In this document: one piece after another, positions 1 to 7,698 of the stretch
Layout: every line of letters starts with the position of its first letter
Numbering within the stretch: the stretch's first letter is position 1
From: an uncultured Lachnospiraceae bacterium
GTDB lineage: Bacteria; Bacillota; Clostridia; Lachnospirales; Lachnospiraceae
Direction: 5' to 3'
Assembly: GCA_910585635.1 (NCBI GenBank)
Contig: CAJUFE010000083.1
Coordinates: 1-11,958 of the forward strand
DNA length: 11,958 bases
Position numbers and translations under genes: made by a program
Notes under the pieces: generated by a model
Databases searched by the model: none
Told to the model about the DNA's origin: nothing
Seen by the model: only the letters and a program-made list of their open reading frames with translations

Positions 1-1078
1 ATACCGCGTCATCCCCTTTCCCCAGCTGGCTGAACACGATCTGCTCGTCAAAGGTGGTATGGAAGGACCGCCCATCCAGCAGCTCCTCCATCGTCATCTT
101 GATCTCCGGGCTCCCTTCCTGGATCAGCTTCCCGATCAGGCTGTTGGAGCTGGAGTTTACCCAGTAGTTCCCCAGCTTCCCCGTGTCCAGATAATGCAGG
201 ATCGACCATGGATTGTAGATATCTCCCCGTCCTCCAAAGGTAAAACCGTCATACCATTCCTTTACTTCCTCCTTCTTCCCAGACATCCCAAACTCATCCA
301 ACGCGGCAAAGACCTCTCCTTCCGTGAACCCAAAGCAGTCCGCATATTCGTCGGAGGTCGTCGTCACTACTTTGAGATTGTTCAAGTCGGAAAAGATCGA
401 CTCCTTACTCACTCTCGTGATCCCTGTCATGACCGCCCTTTCCAGGTACGGATCACTCTTAAAGGTAGCATTAAACAAGCTTCTGATAAAGGAGACCATC
501 TCGTCCCAGTACCCATTAACATAGGCCTCCTGCATCGGCGTGTCGTATTCATCCAGCAGGATGATCACCTTTTTCCCGTAATAGTGGAAGAGATGCTTGG
601 CCAACGCCTTTATGGATCCGGAAGCCACATAATCTTCCATATCTGCGGAAATATCCCGAAAATCCCGCTTTTCATTTTCATTCAGCAGATCCCCTTCAAG
701 CAGGAAATCATACTGGTCATAAAGTTCCCGGATGATCCGGCACAATTTTTTCCGTACCTGCGGATACACCTTCTCTTTGACATCCGCAAAGCTGATGAAA
801 AGCACCGGATAAGTCCCTTGGATCTTTCTGTAGCTCTCATCTTCCCAGATCCCAAGGCCCTCGAACAGATCCTCTCTCCCTGCGTAGCTGGTGGAAAAGA
901 ACTGCTCGGTCATGCTCATGGTCAATGTCTTCCCAAAGCGCCTGGGACGGGTGATCAACGTCACATCATCCCCGCTCTCCCACCACTCTTTTATGAACTT
1001 TGTCTTATCGATGTAGAATAGGCCTTTCTCCCTGATCTTTTCAAAGCTCTGCAGCCCGATCCCTACTGTCCTCGCCAT
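1..1078 (-). CDS. AAA-ATPase-like protein of the DUF1703 / PD-(D/E)XK type, 3' end cut by the window
   Basis: The frame is open from ATG at 1078 to the window edge (359 codons), so the C-terminus is missing. A ribosome site AGGAGGAT lies 6 bases before the ATG. The start MARTVGIGLQSFEKIREKG, followed by YIDKT at about residue 22, is typical of the AAA-ATPase-like family (PF09820) that usually carries a C-terminal PD-(D/E)XK nuclease-like domain and is about 520-580 residues long. The P-loop is the variant RPRRFGKT at residues 44-51. A Walker B-like KVIILLDEYDTPM lies at 170-182, followed by a RAVMTGITRVSKES segment characteristic of the family. These proteins are abundant, often multi-copy, in gut Clostridia and Bacteroidetes; their role is not settled, and a link to mobile elements or nucleic-acid handling is only inferred from the fold. 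The gene has its own promoter and stands apart from lacZ. Family is secure, function unknown. Confidence 0.88.
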   Translation of the reverse strand, partial: MARTVGIGLQSFEKIREKGLFYIDKTKFIKEWWESGDDVTLITRPRRFGKTLTMSMTEQFFSTSYAGREDLFEGLGIWEDESYRKIQGTYPVLFISFADVKEKVYPQVRKKLCRIIRELYDQYDFLLEGDLLNENEKRDFRDISADMEDYVASGSIKALAKHLFHYYGKKVIILLDEYDTPMQEAYVNGYWDEMVSFIRSLFNATFKSDPYLERAVMTGITRVSKESIFSDLNNLKVVTTTSDEYADCFGFTEGEVFAALDEFGMSGKKEEVKEWYDGFTFGGRGDIYNPWSILHYLDTGKLGNYWVNSSSNSLIGKLIQEGSPEIKMTMEELLDGRSFHTTFDEQIVFSQLGKGDDAV

Positions 1079-1210
1079 GCTCTATCCTCCTGCCTGCTCC
1101 ACCTCTTTGCCATCTCGCCCCTCTTTGACGGACACGCACAGTCTATCCCCCTTGCTATCCCTTCTCTTTTTGATAGGACAGCTCCCTGGGCAAGCTTTCT
1201 CTCATCCATA

Positions 1211-1239
1211 ACTATAACAGAAAAAGGCGGCTCCTTCAA
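1211..1239 (-). promoter_or_regulatory. Putative sigma-A promoter of the AAA-ATPase-like gene
   Basis: On the minus strand, TTGAAG (1239-1234, 4/6 to consensus) and TATAGT (1216-1211, 5/6) are separated by exactly 17 bases. Transcription would start near 1204, giving a leader of about 125 bases before the ATG at 1078. A perfect hairpin (1249-1272) lies about 10 bases upstream of the -35 box. Found by eye only. Confidence 0.5.
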
Positions 1240-1385
1240 TAAGGATCCGAAGGATATGGGATCATATCCTTCTGTACTCCCACTTCTTTCAGATGACCCT
1301 TGTCGTCACCTCGATCGTGGTATTATGCGTCATCTCCGCCCTATTGTACCAACTGATCACACTGGTGGAGGAGCGGGTACTATGA
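1218..1385 (+). pseudogene. Possible C-terminal remnant of an ABC transporter permease
   Basis: The frame is open from just after a TAA at 1215 to TGA at 1383-1385 and has no usable start with a ribosome site. From 1293 it reads MTLVVTSIVVLCVISALL and then YQLITLVEERVL. This is a hydrophobic membrane-spanning stretch followed by an amphipathic, charged end, as found at the C-terminus of nitrate/taurine/thiamine-type ABC permeases (BPD_transp_1). The rest of the permease is absent, so the stretch would be a leftover of a deleted gene. Only about 55 codons are available, so chance similarity cannot be excluded; the membrane-like pattern is seen, the family is inferred. Confidence 0.33.
1249..1272. 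repeat. Perfect 10-base inverted repeat with 4-base loop
   Basis: GAAGGATATG at 1249-1258 is matched by CATATCCTTC at 1263-1272 around the loop GGAT. It has no T-tract, so it does not look like a terminator. It sits just upstream of the -35 box of the AAA-ATPase-like gene and could be an operator for it. Confidence 0.6.
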
Positions 1386-1488
1386 CCTGGTGGGTGCTCT
1401 TTCCTATGAAACGAAAAAGAGCCGAGGTCGCTGTATCCCAGCTACCCAGCTCCATATAGATCTTCTTTTGTACGCATTCCCGCCCTTT
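1386..1488. other. Rest of the 499-base gap between lacZ and the AAA-ATPase-like gene
   Basis: The gap 1079-1577 holds the promoter, hairpin, permease-like remnant and lacZ terminator listed separately. In 1386-1488 there are only short overlapping frames without ribosome sites or recognisable protein. Bases 1092-1203 form the leader of the minus-strand gene and show no clear structured element. Confidence 0.5.
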
Positions 1489-1530
1489 CAAAAAACGAGA
1501 GGCCCCATACTTCGAAAAAGGGCCTCCCGT
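1489..1530 (-). terminator. Rho-independent terminator of lacZ, probably bidirectional
   Basis: On the minus strand the arm ACGGGAGGCCC (1530-1520) pairs with GGGCCTCTCGT (1505-1495), giving 11 pairs including one G-T, followed by a run of T (1494-1490). It lies 48 bases after the lacZ stop. On the plus strand the stem is followed by CGTTTTAT, so it may also stop transcription from the left. Confidence 0.85.
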
Positions 1531-1577
1531 TTTATATCATACCGCAAGCGTTCAAATGACCAGCACCGCTACCGCTC

Positions 1578-4500
1578 TCACGCCTTCTCGATCACAAACA
1601 CCACATCGATATCCTCTTCCGCGCTGATACAGTACGCAGGATGCACCGGCGCGCCCCAGCTGTCGTCGCCGCCCACGCCCCGCTGAGCGCCCAGGATGCT
1701 GACCACGGTGTAATGGCTGGGGGTGGGGAGCTCTTCCATATGCATGGCGTTCTCCAGCTCCTGTGCCGTATAGGGCAGCACGTTCATGGAGAATGGCTCC
1801 TTTGCGGCTGTGATCTTCAGCTTGCAGCCGTTGGTATCCATCAGCTGGAGCCAGCGCACGCCCGTCCGGCCGCCGCATTCCTGGGGCTTCAGATAATGGG
1901 AGAGGTTGGTCTCCGGCGTCCCGGCAAAGATGCCCAGCCTGGCCCCGCAGGCCCGGTCGCTGTAATTCTCCTCCGGACCGTACCCATAGTAGGTGAACTG
2001 GTCCACGCTGTGGTCCATCTTCCACCGCATGCCAAAGAGCGGAAGCTCTGGCAGGCCCTTCTTCCCTTCATAATGGGCCTTCACCCAGATCCTCCCGTCC
2101 GGCATGACGGTGTAGGTCACCTGGGTTTTTGTAGCCGGGACCACCGGCAGGCCGTAGGTGTAGGTGACGGTCACCTGCTCCGGCCCCTCTGTGATCTGGA
2201 TCTGGGTGTTGTCGTACCGGACGTACTGATCCGCCGCCAGCCACATGGCGCTCTCCACACTGAACTTATTGCCCCGGTCATTATCCGTGGTGGCCCGCCA
2301 GTAGGTGGGCATAGGCGGCCTGGTGATCCACTCCCGCCCGTCATAGCACAGGGAGACGATCCCGCCGTCCACCTTGGAGAACAGGACCGAGAAGCCCTCC
2401 CCGTGGACGCCCAGGTTCACGTCGCCGTGGACGACGCGGAAGGGGGCGCTCCCCTTCGGGCCGGCTGTCCTCTGCCCGGGAGCCTGACCGGCGCTTTCCT
2501 GGGACACACCTGCCTGGCCGCCCAGCCCTTGTCCTGCAGCTGCTGCCATCTTTTGGGCATCTGACGCAACGGCTCCCGCCATCCCGGCAGCACCCGATGG
2601 AACGCCCACAGATCCTGCCATCCCTGGGACAGCAGCCGCCACCTGCACCACCTTCTCCCCGAAGGCCACCTCAAAGCCCTTTTCCGCCCAGACCGTCTCT
2701 TCCTTTAAGACCGCAGACACCTGGTGGGCATATTCGCCGGGCTGGCCTTTTTGGTAGTCGTGCTCCCGCACGTAAAATTCCTGGGCCACCGCTTCCCGAA
2801 GGGAGATCTCCTTGGTCTCTCCCGGCGCCACCACCGCCAAAAAGGTGGCGGAGCCCACCAGCTCGCCTTCTTTTAGGAGCCGGTAGATGAAGCTGTAGCG
2901 GGAGGTATCGGTGAACAATGCCTTGTTGCGGATCCGCACGATCCCCTCATCCGGCTCCGGCTCCAGGGTCAGCTCCTGATAAAGGTACTTCACCTCCTGG
3001 GCCTTGGGCGAGGCCTCTCTGGTGCCATAGACGATGCCGTTGCCGCAGAAATTATAGTCGGTGGGCCGGTCGGTGAAATCGCCGCCGTAGCCCAGCACCT
3101 CTTTCCCGTCTATGTCCTCCCGCACCAAGGCCTGGTCCACATAATCCCAGATAAAGCCGCCCTGGTATAAGGGATAACGGTCCTCCAGCTCCGTGTAATG
3201 GCACATACCGCCCAGGGAATTGCCCATGGCATGGGTGTATTCACAGAGGACAAAGGGCTTCTGAGGATCATTTTCCAGATACTCCACGATCTCATCGGGC
3301 TTGGCGTACATCCGGCTCTCCATATCGCTGATCTCATCGAAATCCCGGTTCCAGAACACCCCTTCGTAATGGACCAGGCGGGAAGGATCCTTCTCTTTAA
3401 AGTACCGGCTCATAGCCAGGATATCCTCCCCGGCATAAGATTCATTGCCGCAGGACCAGATCAAGATGGAGGGATGGTTCTTATCCCGCTCCAGCATGGA
3501 CTGAGCCCGGTCCAGCACACAGGCCTTCCATTCCGGCAGGCTCCCCGGCACGTTCCAGGAAGGCTCGCAGGCCCCCATCTTCTGCCAGGAGCCGTGGCTC
3601 TCTAAGTTGGTCTCGTCGATCAGGTAGATCCCGTACTGGTCGCACAGCTCATACCACAAAGTCTGGTTTGGATAATGGCAGGTGCGGACCGCGTTGATAT
3701 TGTGCTGCTTCATGAAACGGATATCCCACAGCATATCCTCCTTGGTGACGGCGCGGCCCCGGCGCACATTGAACTCATGGCGGTTCACGCCCCGGAAGAT
3801 CAGGCGCTCCCCATTTAAGTACATGATCTTGTCCTTCAGCTCAAAGGTCCGAAAGCCCACAGCCTGGGGGACCGTCTCGACCACCTCTCCGTCCCCGTCA
3901 CAGACGGTCAGGGTGAGGGTATAGAGGTAGGGATCCTCGGCGGACCAGAGGCGGACCGCGGGGATCCTTGCCGTCGCCACAGCCCTGGCGGCCGCAGATC
4001 CGGCACGATCAGCTGCGGCTGATGCTCCGGTCCCGTTAACAGCAGCTGATGCTCCGGCACAGTTGGCCGCTGTCGAAGCTCCGGTGTCAGAAGCCGCGTC
4101 CATATCTTGCGGACATCCATAGATCTGGATCTTCTCCTGCTGCCAGACCACCTGGCCCTCCTGGTCCTTGAGCACAGCATTCACAGAAAAGCCCGTCCAG
4201 TCTGTCCAGGCCTCTGCATGGTCCTCTGCGCGGTCCGCCGCCATCTCCTGCCCGGCTCCTGCCCCAGCCTCCGTCCCTGGTGCCATCGCTGCTGCCGGAT
4301 CGCCGTCCATCAGCTCCATCTGGATGCTGAGCGTCCCGTCCCGATAGGCATTTTCCGTTCCCGCCTCCACGGACAGATCCCGGATATGGATATCGGGGAT
4401 CCCGTACAGATATACATCCCGGAAGATGCCGGAGAAGCGGAAGAAATCCTGGTCCTCGATCCAGCTGGCGCTGCTGCGCTTGTAGACCTCCACCGCCAGA

Positions 4501-5030
4501 CGGTTGTCGGTCTCCTTTATGAACGGTGTCACCTCAAACTCCGAGGGGGTAAAGCTGTCCTCGCTGTAGCCCACGAAATGCCCATTGAGCCATACATAGA
4601 AGGCTGTCTCCACGCCCTGGAAGGACAGGAACACCCGCCTCTCCTCCAGCTCCTCCGCCAGGTCGAACAGGCGCACATAGCTGGCCACCGGGTCGTTGCC
4701 CCAGTCGATATGGGGCGGCCGCAGCTCACTGTGCCCGTCCCAGGGGTACATGGTGTTGATATAATGCCGCTTGTCATAGCCCTGCAGCTGGATATGCCCC
4801 GGGACTTCGATCTCCTCGAACCCGGAGAGATCGTAGTCCTCCCGATAAAAGTCGGCCCGCCGCTCAGCCGGTGACGGGGCATAGGCAAAGCTCCAGGTGC
4901 CGTTCAGGCACTGGCGCAGGTCCGTCTTGCTGCCTGCGAAAAAATGATGGTCGGAATGGGCATCGGACCGGTTGACCGCAAAAACCTGGGGATCCTCCAG
5001 CCATGCCAGTTCTGGGGTCTTACTGTTCAT
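1578..5030 (-). CDS. lacZ: Beta-galactosidase, GH2 family, long form with Ala/Gly-rich inserts
   Basis: Hydrolyses lactose and other beta-D-galactosides in the cytoplasm; no signal peptide is seen. The start at 5030 is preceded by GGAGGAG at 5 bases; an upstream in-frame ATG at 5090 lacks this. The 1150 residues show the E. coli LacZ layout. The sugar-binding domain (about 35-220) contains VPGHIQLQGY, and an Ig-like domain follows. The TIM barrel (about 395-690) contains RGVNRHEF (His418), the acid/base Glu530 in WSCGNES, and the nucleophile Glu597 in LCEYTHAMGNS. The beta-sandwich C-domain ends with GDDSW near 1121-1125. E. coli LacZ has about 1024 residues. The excess is three low-complexity Ala/Gly-rich stretches: about 243-275 and 312-355 in the Ig-like domain, and 795-862 in a linker. 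The second contains a 9-residue tandem repeat. All key residues are kept, so activity is expected. The gene is single, with a leader of about 140 bases and its own terminator. Confidence 0.96.
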   Translation of the reverse strand: MNSKTPELAWLEDPQVFAVNRSDAHSDHHFFAGSKTDLRQCLNGTWSFAYAPSPAERRADFYREDYDLSGFEEIEVPGHIQLQGYDKRHYINTMYPWDGHSELRPPHIDWGNDPVASYVRLFDLAEELEERRVFLSFQGVETAFYVWLNGHFVGYSEDSFTPSEFEVTPFIKETDNRLAVEVYKRSSASWIEDQDFFRFSGIFRDVYLYGIPDIHIRDLSVEAGTENAYRDGTLSIQMELMDGDPAAAMAPGTEAGAGAGQEMAADRAEDHAEAWTDWTGFSVNAVLKDQEGQVVWQQEKIQIYGCPQDMDAASDTGASTAANCAGASAAVNGTGASAAADRAGSAAARAVATARIPAVRLWSAEDPYLYTLTLTVCDGDGEVVETVPQAVGFRTFELKDKIMYLNGERLIFRGVNRHEFNVRRGRAVTKEDMLWDIRFMKQHNINAVRTCHYPNQTLWYELCDQYGIYLIDETNLESHGSWQKMGACEPSWNVPGSLPEWKACVLDRAQSMLERDKNHPSILIWSCGNESYAGEDILAMSRYFKEKDPSRLVHYEGVFWNRDFDEISDMESRMYAKPDEIVEYLENDPQKPFVLCEYTHAMGNSLGGMCHYTELEDRYPLYQGGFIWDYVDQALVREDIDGKEVLGYGGDFTDRPTDYNFCGNGIVYGTREASPKAQEVKYLYQELTLEPEPDEGIVRIRNKALFTDTSRYSFIYRLLKEGELVGSATFLAVVAPGETKEISLREAVAQEFYVREHDYQKGQPGEYAHQVSAVLKEETVWAEKGFEVAFGEKVVQVAAAVPGMAGSVGVPSGAAGMAGAVASDAQKMAAAAGQGLGGQAGVSQESAGQAPGQRTAGPKGSAPFRVVHGDVNLGVHGEGFSVLFSKVDGGIVSLCYDGREWITRPPMPTYWRATTDNDRGNKFSVESAMWLAADQYVRYDNTQIQITEGPEQVTVTYTYGLPVVPATKTQVTYTVMPDGRIWVKAHYEGKKGLPELPLFGMRWKMDHSVDQFTYYGYGPEENYSDRACGARLGIFAGTPETNLSHYLKPQECGGRTGVRWLQLMDTNGCKLKITAAKEPFSMNVLPYTAQELENAMHMEELPTPSHYTVVSILGAQRGVGGDDSWGAPVHPAYCISAEEDIDVVFVIEKA
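4002..4082 (-). repeat. 27-base tandem repeat inside lacZ (three units, fourth degenerate)
   Basis: Three in-frame units encode GASTAANCA, GASAAVNGT and GASAAADRA (residues 317-343), followed by a degenerate GSAAARAVA. In DNA the shared core CCGGAGC recurs with a period of exactly 27 bases. The repeat lies in a low-complexity insert of the Ig-like domain. Unit number could vary between strains without shifting the frame. Confidence 0.8.
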
Positions 5031-5118
5031 CTTACTCCTCCATTTCCGGTCTGCGCGCTTAAGGGAAGGCCCCTGCTCACCACTGCGCAAGGTCTTTAGC
5101 CCGCAGCCTGCTTTTATA

Positions 5119-5143
5119 TTTTATGTCTGTTTTTTATGTCTGT
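5119..5143. repeat. Direct repeat in the lacZ leader
   Basis: TTTTATGTCTGT occurs at 5119-5130 and again at 5132-5143, a period of 13 bases. It lies between the lacZ -10-like box and the start codon, where a regulator could bind. No regulator gene is adjacent. Confidence 0.55.
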
Positions 5144-5178
5144 ATATCCACAACAGATCCACGCTTAGGTCTATTATC

Positions 5179-5184
5179 ATTATA
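5179..5184 (-). promoter_or_regulatory. Putative lacZ -10 box
   Basis: A perfect TATAAT lies on the minus strand (5184-5179), about 150 bases before the lacZ ATG. No good -35 box is found at 16-18 bases; the hexamers there are AGCTTT, TAGCTT and ATAGCT. The promoter may therefore need an activator. No terminator was seen between the upstream ATPase gene and lacZ, so read-through is possible. Confidence 0.45.
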
Positions 5185-5216
5185 AAAGGATCTCGTGGGA
5201 AAAGCTATCTTAAATT

Positions 5217-6077
5217 TCATGTTCTTCCGATCACAGCTATGATCTTATCCCGTATCTTTTCATTTAGATAAGCAGCATTTAATGTCCTTTTTGTATACTT
5301 TAAATACGACTTATCCGTCTTTTTGATCAATAGTGCGGTAAAAAAACGTTCCCAGCTAAAATACTCCTGGCTATCGATATAGGCGCCAGGTGCTGCAAGG
5401 ATCTTTTTGACCTCATCATCCTCCAGGATCCCGGACCTTAACAGCAGCCATTCAAAGGATTCAGGCAGATACAAGGCCAGACCTCCATGCCCGGCTAACA
5501 GCCGGGTCATTTTTTCCATCTCAGCGCCAAATGCCGCTCCATCCGCGATCGCTTTGAAAAACTGATGCCCTGCATTCGAGTCTTCCGTGATGATCCTTTT
5601 CGGCGTATCGATCTTTTGATACCCCTCTGCCTGATACAGATGAAAAAATTCATTGTAGGTCTGTTTTAATGTACCATACTTCCCAGAATCCCGGATACCA
5701 TAGATCTCCTCGATGCTATAAGGCAGGGAGGGGATCGCTTCTCTTGTAACGATCACATAGTAATTATCCGTATCCTGGATGACCGCCGCAAACCGGTCTG
5801 AAAAAACAAATCCGTTCCCTTCATCGATAAAAACGATGCTGTCCTGCATGGCAGAAAGATCGGCCTCCCAATTTCTCCCGGAGAGGACGGTACATTCTTT
5901 GTCCGAGCGCAGTCCCACACCACTTGCCGGACCATTTTCATAATGTTCCCGGATCATGTCGATCAATGTGGTCTTACCTGTGGCGCTGTTCCCCTGGATG
6001 ACCGTGAGATTTCTCCGGATCGCAAAGTCATAACGGATCCGTTTATTCTGTACTATGATCCTATAGGTTCCCCTCAC
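5217..6077 (-). CDS. Small P-loop ATPase paired with DUF4869 protein
   Basis: The start is GTG at 6077: GAGGAGGAT lies 5 bases before it and immediately follows the TAG of the DUF4869 gene, leaving an 11-base gap. The longer frame to 6245 would overlap that gene and has no ribosome site. The 286-residue product has a clear Walker A, GNSATGKTT, at 29-37, directly after a short beta-strand segment as in AAA/ABC-like ATPases. A Walker B, SIVFIDE, is at 80-86, and VIVTRE near 107 could be a sensor strand. No ABC signature LSGGQ or membrane segment was seen. The C-terminal half (about 150-286) is not recognised. Tight coupling suggests that it acts with the DUF4869 protein. The ATPase fold is secure; the role is unknown. 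Confidence 0.82.
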   Translation of the reverse strand: MRGTYRIIVQNKRIRYDFAIRRNLTVIQGNSATGKTTLIDMIREHYENGPASGVGLRSDKECTVLSGRNWEADLSAMQDSIVFIDEGNGFVFSDRFAAVIQDTDNYYVIVTREAIPSLPYSIEEIYGIRDSGKYGTLKQTYNEFFHLYQAEGYQKIDTPKRIITEDSNAGHQFFKAIADGAAFGAEMEKMTRLLAGHGGLALYLPESFEWLLLRSGILEDDEVKKILAAPGAYIDSQEYFSWERFFTALLIKKTDKSYLKYTKRTLNAAYLNEKIRDKIIAVIGRT

Positions 6078-6088
6078 CTTATCCTCCT

Positions 6089-6526
6089 CTATACATATAA
6101 CCCTGCAATCGGGACTAATTCTTTCATACTGTGGACGATCTGATCCGTATTTAAGATATGGATGTTGAACCGCCCATTTCCAAAATCCATCAGATGACGG
6201 AGGTTGATCGTGACATCCTGGAGCTCTGCGATCTTCAAGATCCATTTCGCACAGTCATCCCCACATGTGGAAGCATTAAAGATCGTCTGGGGCTCATTTT
6301 TGATCAAGATCAGGGTCTTTACCCCTCCTGAAAGGCTGTTGGGCCCTATCTTGCCAAGGACCGGGCTGTCAATGACCCCGCCGCCTAAGACCACAGACCT
6401 GTCCACATCCAGGATCATCTCCTTTGAAAATGGATCCGTGATCCAGCTATCCTCATATACATTTTTAAAATAGACAGAAGTATTAAAGACTGCTCCCGGC
6501 ATTTTTCCATAAAAAATATCTAACAT
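6089..6526 (-). CDS. DUF4869 domain-containing protein
   Basis: The 145-residue product fits the DUF4869 family over its full length. It starts MLDIFYGKMPGAVFNTSVYF, has YEDSWITDP near 26-34, then DSPVLGKI and SGGVKTLILI, and ends with a segment containing HILNTD and MKELVPIAGLYV. The ATG at 6526 is preceded by AAGGAG at about 7 bases; the longer frame to 6652 runs into the acetamidase gene and has no ribosome site. It is soluble, with no signal peptide or membrane segment. It lies 74 bases downstream of the acetamidase gene with no terminator seen between, and 11 bases upstream of the P-loop ATPase. I place it in the family from memory of its typical sequence; no biochemical function is known to me. 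Confidence 0.82.
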   Translation of the reverse strand: MLDIFYGKMPGAVFNTSVYFKNVYEDSWITDPFSKEMILDVDRSVVLGGGVIDSPVLGKIGPNSLSGGVKTLILIKNEPQTIFNASTCGDDCAKWILKIAELQDVTINLRHLMDFGNGRFNIHILNTDQIVHSMKELVPIAGLYV

Positions 6527-6600
6527 GATGCTGCTCCTTTCCCTGCAGACCTTCATAGGCCTGGCAGAGCATCTTTTCTCTCTGCAGGCAGCGCTCCATC

Positions 6601-7656
6601 CTATGGCAGCGTGACCCCATACTGCTTTAGCACCCCCATGGGGAACGCGCACCGCACCGTCTGGAGCGGATCCACGATCTGGCAGACCGCCAGGTCGCTC
6701 ACAAGGGACATCAGCATCCCGGAATCCACATCGTTTAAGCCTGTCAGCCCCGCCACCAGCTGCCGCATCCGCTGCGCGGCCAGGAGAGCGGCTTCATCCA
6801 GGGTAGGCGCCGACTGGATCGTCATCAGCTCTCTGCCCTTTTCTTTACTCCTGCCCTCTTTGTCGCCTATATCGCTGTCCTGCTCTCCGCCCCTGCTGTC
6901 CTGCTCCCTGCCCTTGCTGTCCTGCTCATCGCCTCTCGTCCGGTCCGCTCCCAGCAGGAGGGGCAGTGCTCCCTTCATCATGGAGACCCGCTCGTCCTCA
7001 TCCGCCTCCAGGACCGTCACCTGCACCGTCACCAGGCCTGCCGTCTCCAGGCCGCAGATCATCACCTCTCCATCCCCCATCCGGGCGTGGAGATCCCCCA
7101 GGGCCAGCAGCGCCCCAGGCACATGGACCGGGAGATAGAGGGTGGAGCCGGCGGTGATCCTATTGCAGTCCATGTTGCCGCCGTGAGCTCCCGGCGTGTC
7201 CGTGGGGACGCCCTCCTCCCCCTCCGGCGCGGTCCCGATCACGCCGATCATGGCATCACAGTCCAGCCACAGCCGGTCGTCGAACCAGAAGCCCTCTCTC
7301 CCGGTCTCCTCATTTTTCCCCAGATAAAACCGTCTGGCGGTGCGCTCCTTATAGAGATGGTGGAACGCCCCCGCCGTGGGCGACGTGCGCATGACCCCGT
7401 CCCCCCGCAGCCAGATCTCCAAGATCTCCACCTTCAGCACATCCCCGGGCATGGCTCCATTTACATACAATGGACCGGTAGCCGGGTTCGCCATCCCGCC
7501 CTCTTTCACCCCGTTCGGCGTCTCCTCCGTGATCAGATCGTCATCGTAGCAATCCCTGGTGGCAAAGATCACCTTGTCGCCGCTGTCACAATAGGCGGCA
7601 GGCTCCACTCCCCCCTTTAAGATATCGATCACCTTATCCCTGGATATCGTCAGCAT
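6601..7656 (-). CDS. Acetamidase/formamidase family protein with a charged repeat insert
   Basis: This family (FmdA_AmdA, PF03069) hydrolyses formamide, acetamide or related amides to the acid and ammonia in the cytoplasm. The ATG at 7656 follows AAGGAGGAGGGGAAGG; the upstream frame to 7809 has no such site. Family motifs appear in order: PATGPLYVNGAMPGDVLKV (58-76), AHGGNMDCN (157-165), ALGDLHARMGDGEV (185-198) and a CGLET stretch (201-205). The C-terminus is conserved. Between about 237 and 277 there is a hydrophilic stretch with three EQDS heptads, which accounts for most of the length beyond the family's usual about 300 residues (351 here). The gene is divergent from an XRE-cupin regulator and shares a control region with it, so it is likely regulated by that protein. 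Substrate cannot be told from the sequence. Confidence 0.9.
   Translation of the reverse strand: MLTISRDKVIDILKGGVEPAAYCDSGDKVIFATRDCYDDDLITEETPNGVKEGGMANPATGPLYVNGAMPGDVLKVEILEIWLRGDGVMRTSPTAGAFHHLYKERTARRFYLGKNEETGREGFWFDDRLWLDCDAMIGVIGTAPEGEEGVPTDTPGAHGGNMDCNRITAGSTLYLPVHVPGALLALGDLHARMGDGEVMICGLETAGLVTVQVTVLEADEDERVSMMKGALPLLLGADRTRGDEQDSKGREQDSRGGEQDSDIGDKEGRSKEKGRELMTIQSAPTLDEAALLAAQRMRQLVAGLTGLNDVDSGMLMSLVSDLAVCQIVDPLQTVRCAFPMGVLKQYGVTLP
6865..6927 (-). repeat. 21-base tandem repeat inside the acetamidase gene (three units)
   Basis: On the plus strand GCTGTCCTGCTC occurs at 6874-6885, 6895-6906 and 6916-6927, an exact period of 21 bases. It encodes EQDSKGR, EQDSRGG and EQDSDIG at residues 244-264, so the frame is kept. 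The unit is unrelated to the lacZ repeat. Confidence 0.85.
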
Positions 7657-7698
7657 CCTTCCCCTCCTCCTTACTCTTCCTGTCAGATCTACAGGACG

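Noticed and set aside
59..1021. Long plus-strand frame opposite the AAA-ATPase-like gene
   Set aside because: It is the antisense shadow of a clearly conserved minus-strand protein.
1075..1217. 48-codon minus-strand frame in the leader of the AAA-ATPase-like gene (starts MDERKLAQGAVLSKREGIAR)
   Set aside because: There is no ribosome site before its ATG, it lies right after the -10 box, and it overlaps the real start.
6483..6599. 38-codon minus-strand ORF starting just after the acetamidase stop (MERCLQREKMLCQAYEGLQG)
   Set aside because: It has no ribosome site, overlaps the DUF4869 start, and has no recognisable similarity.
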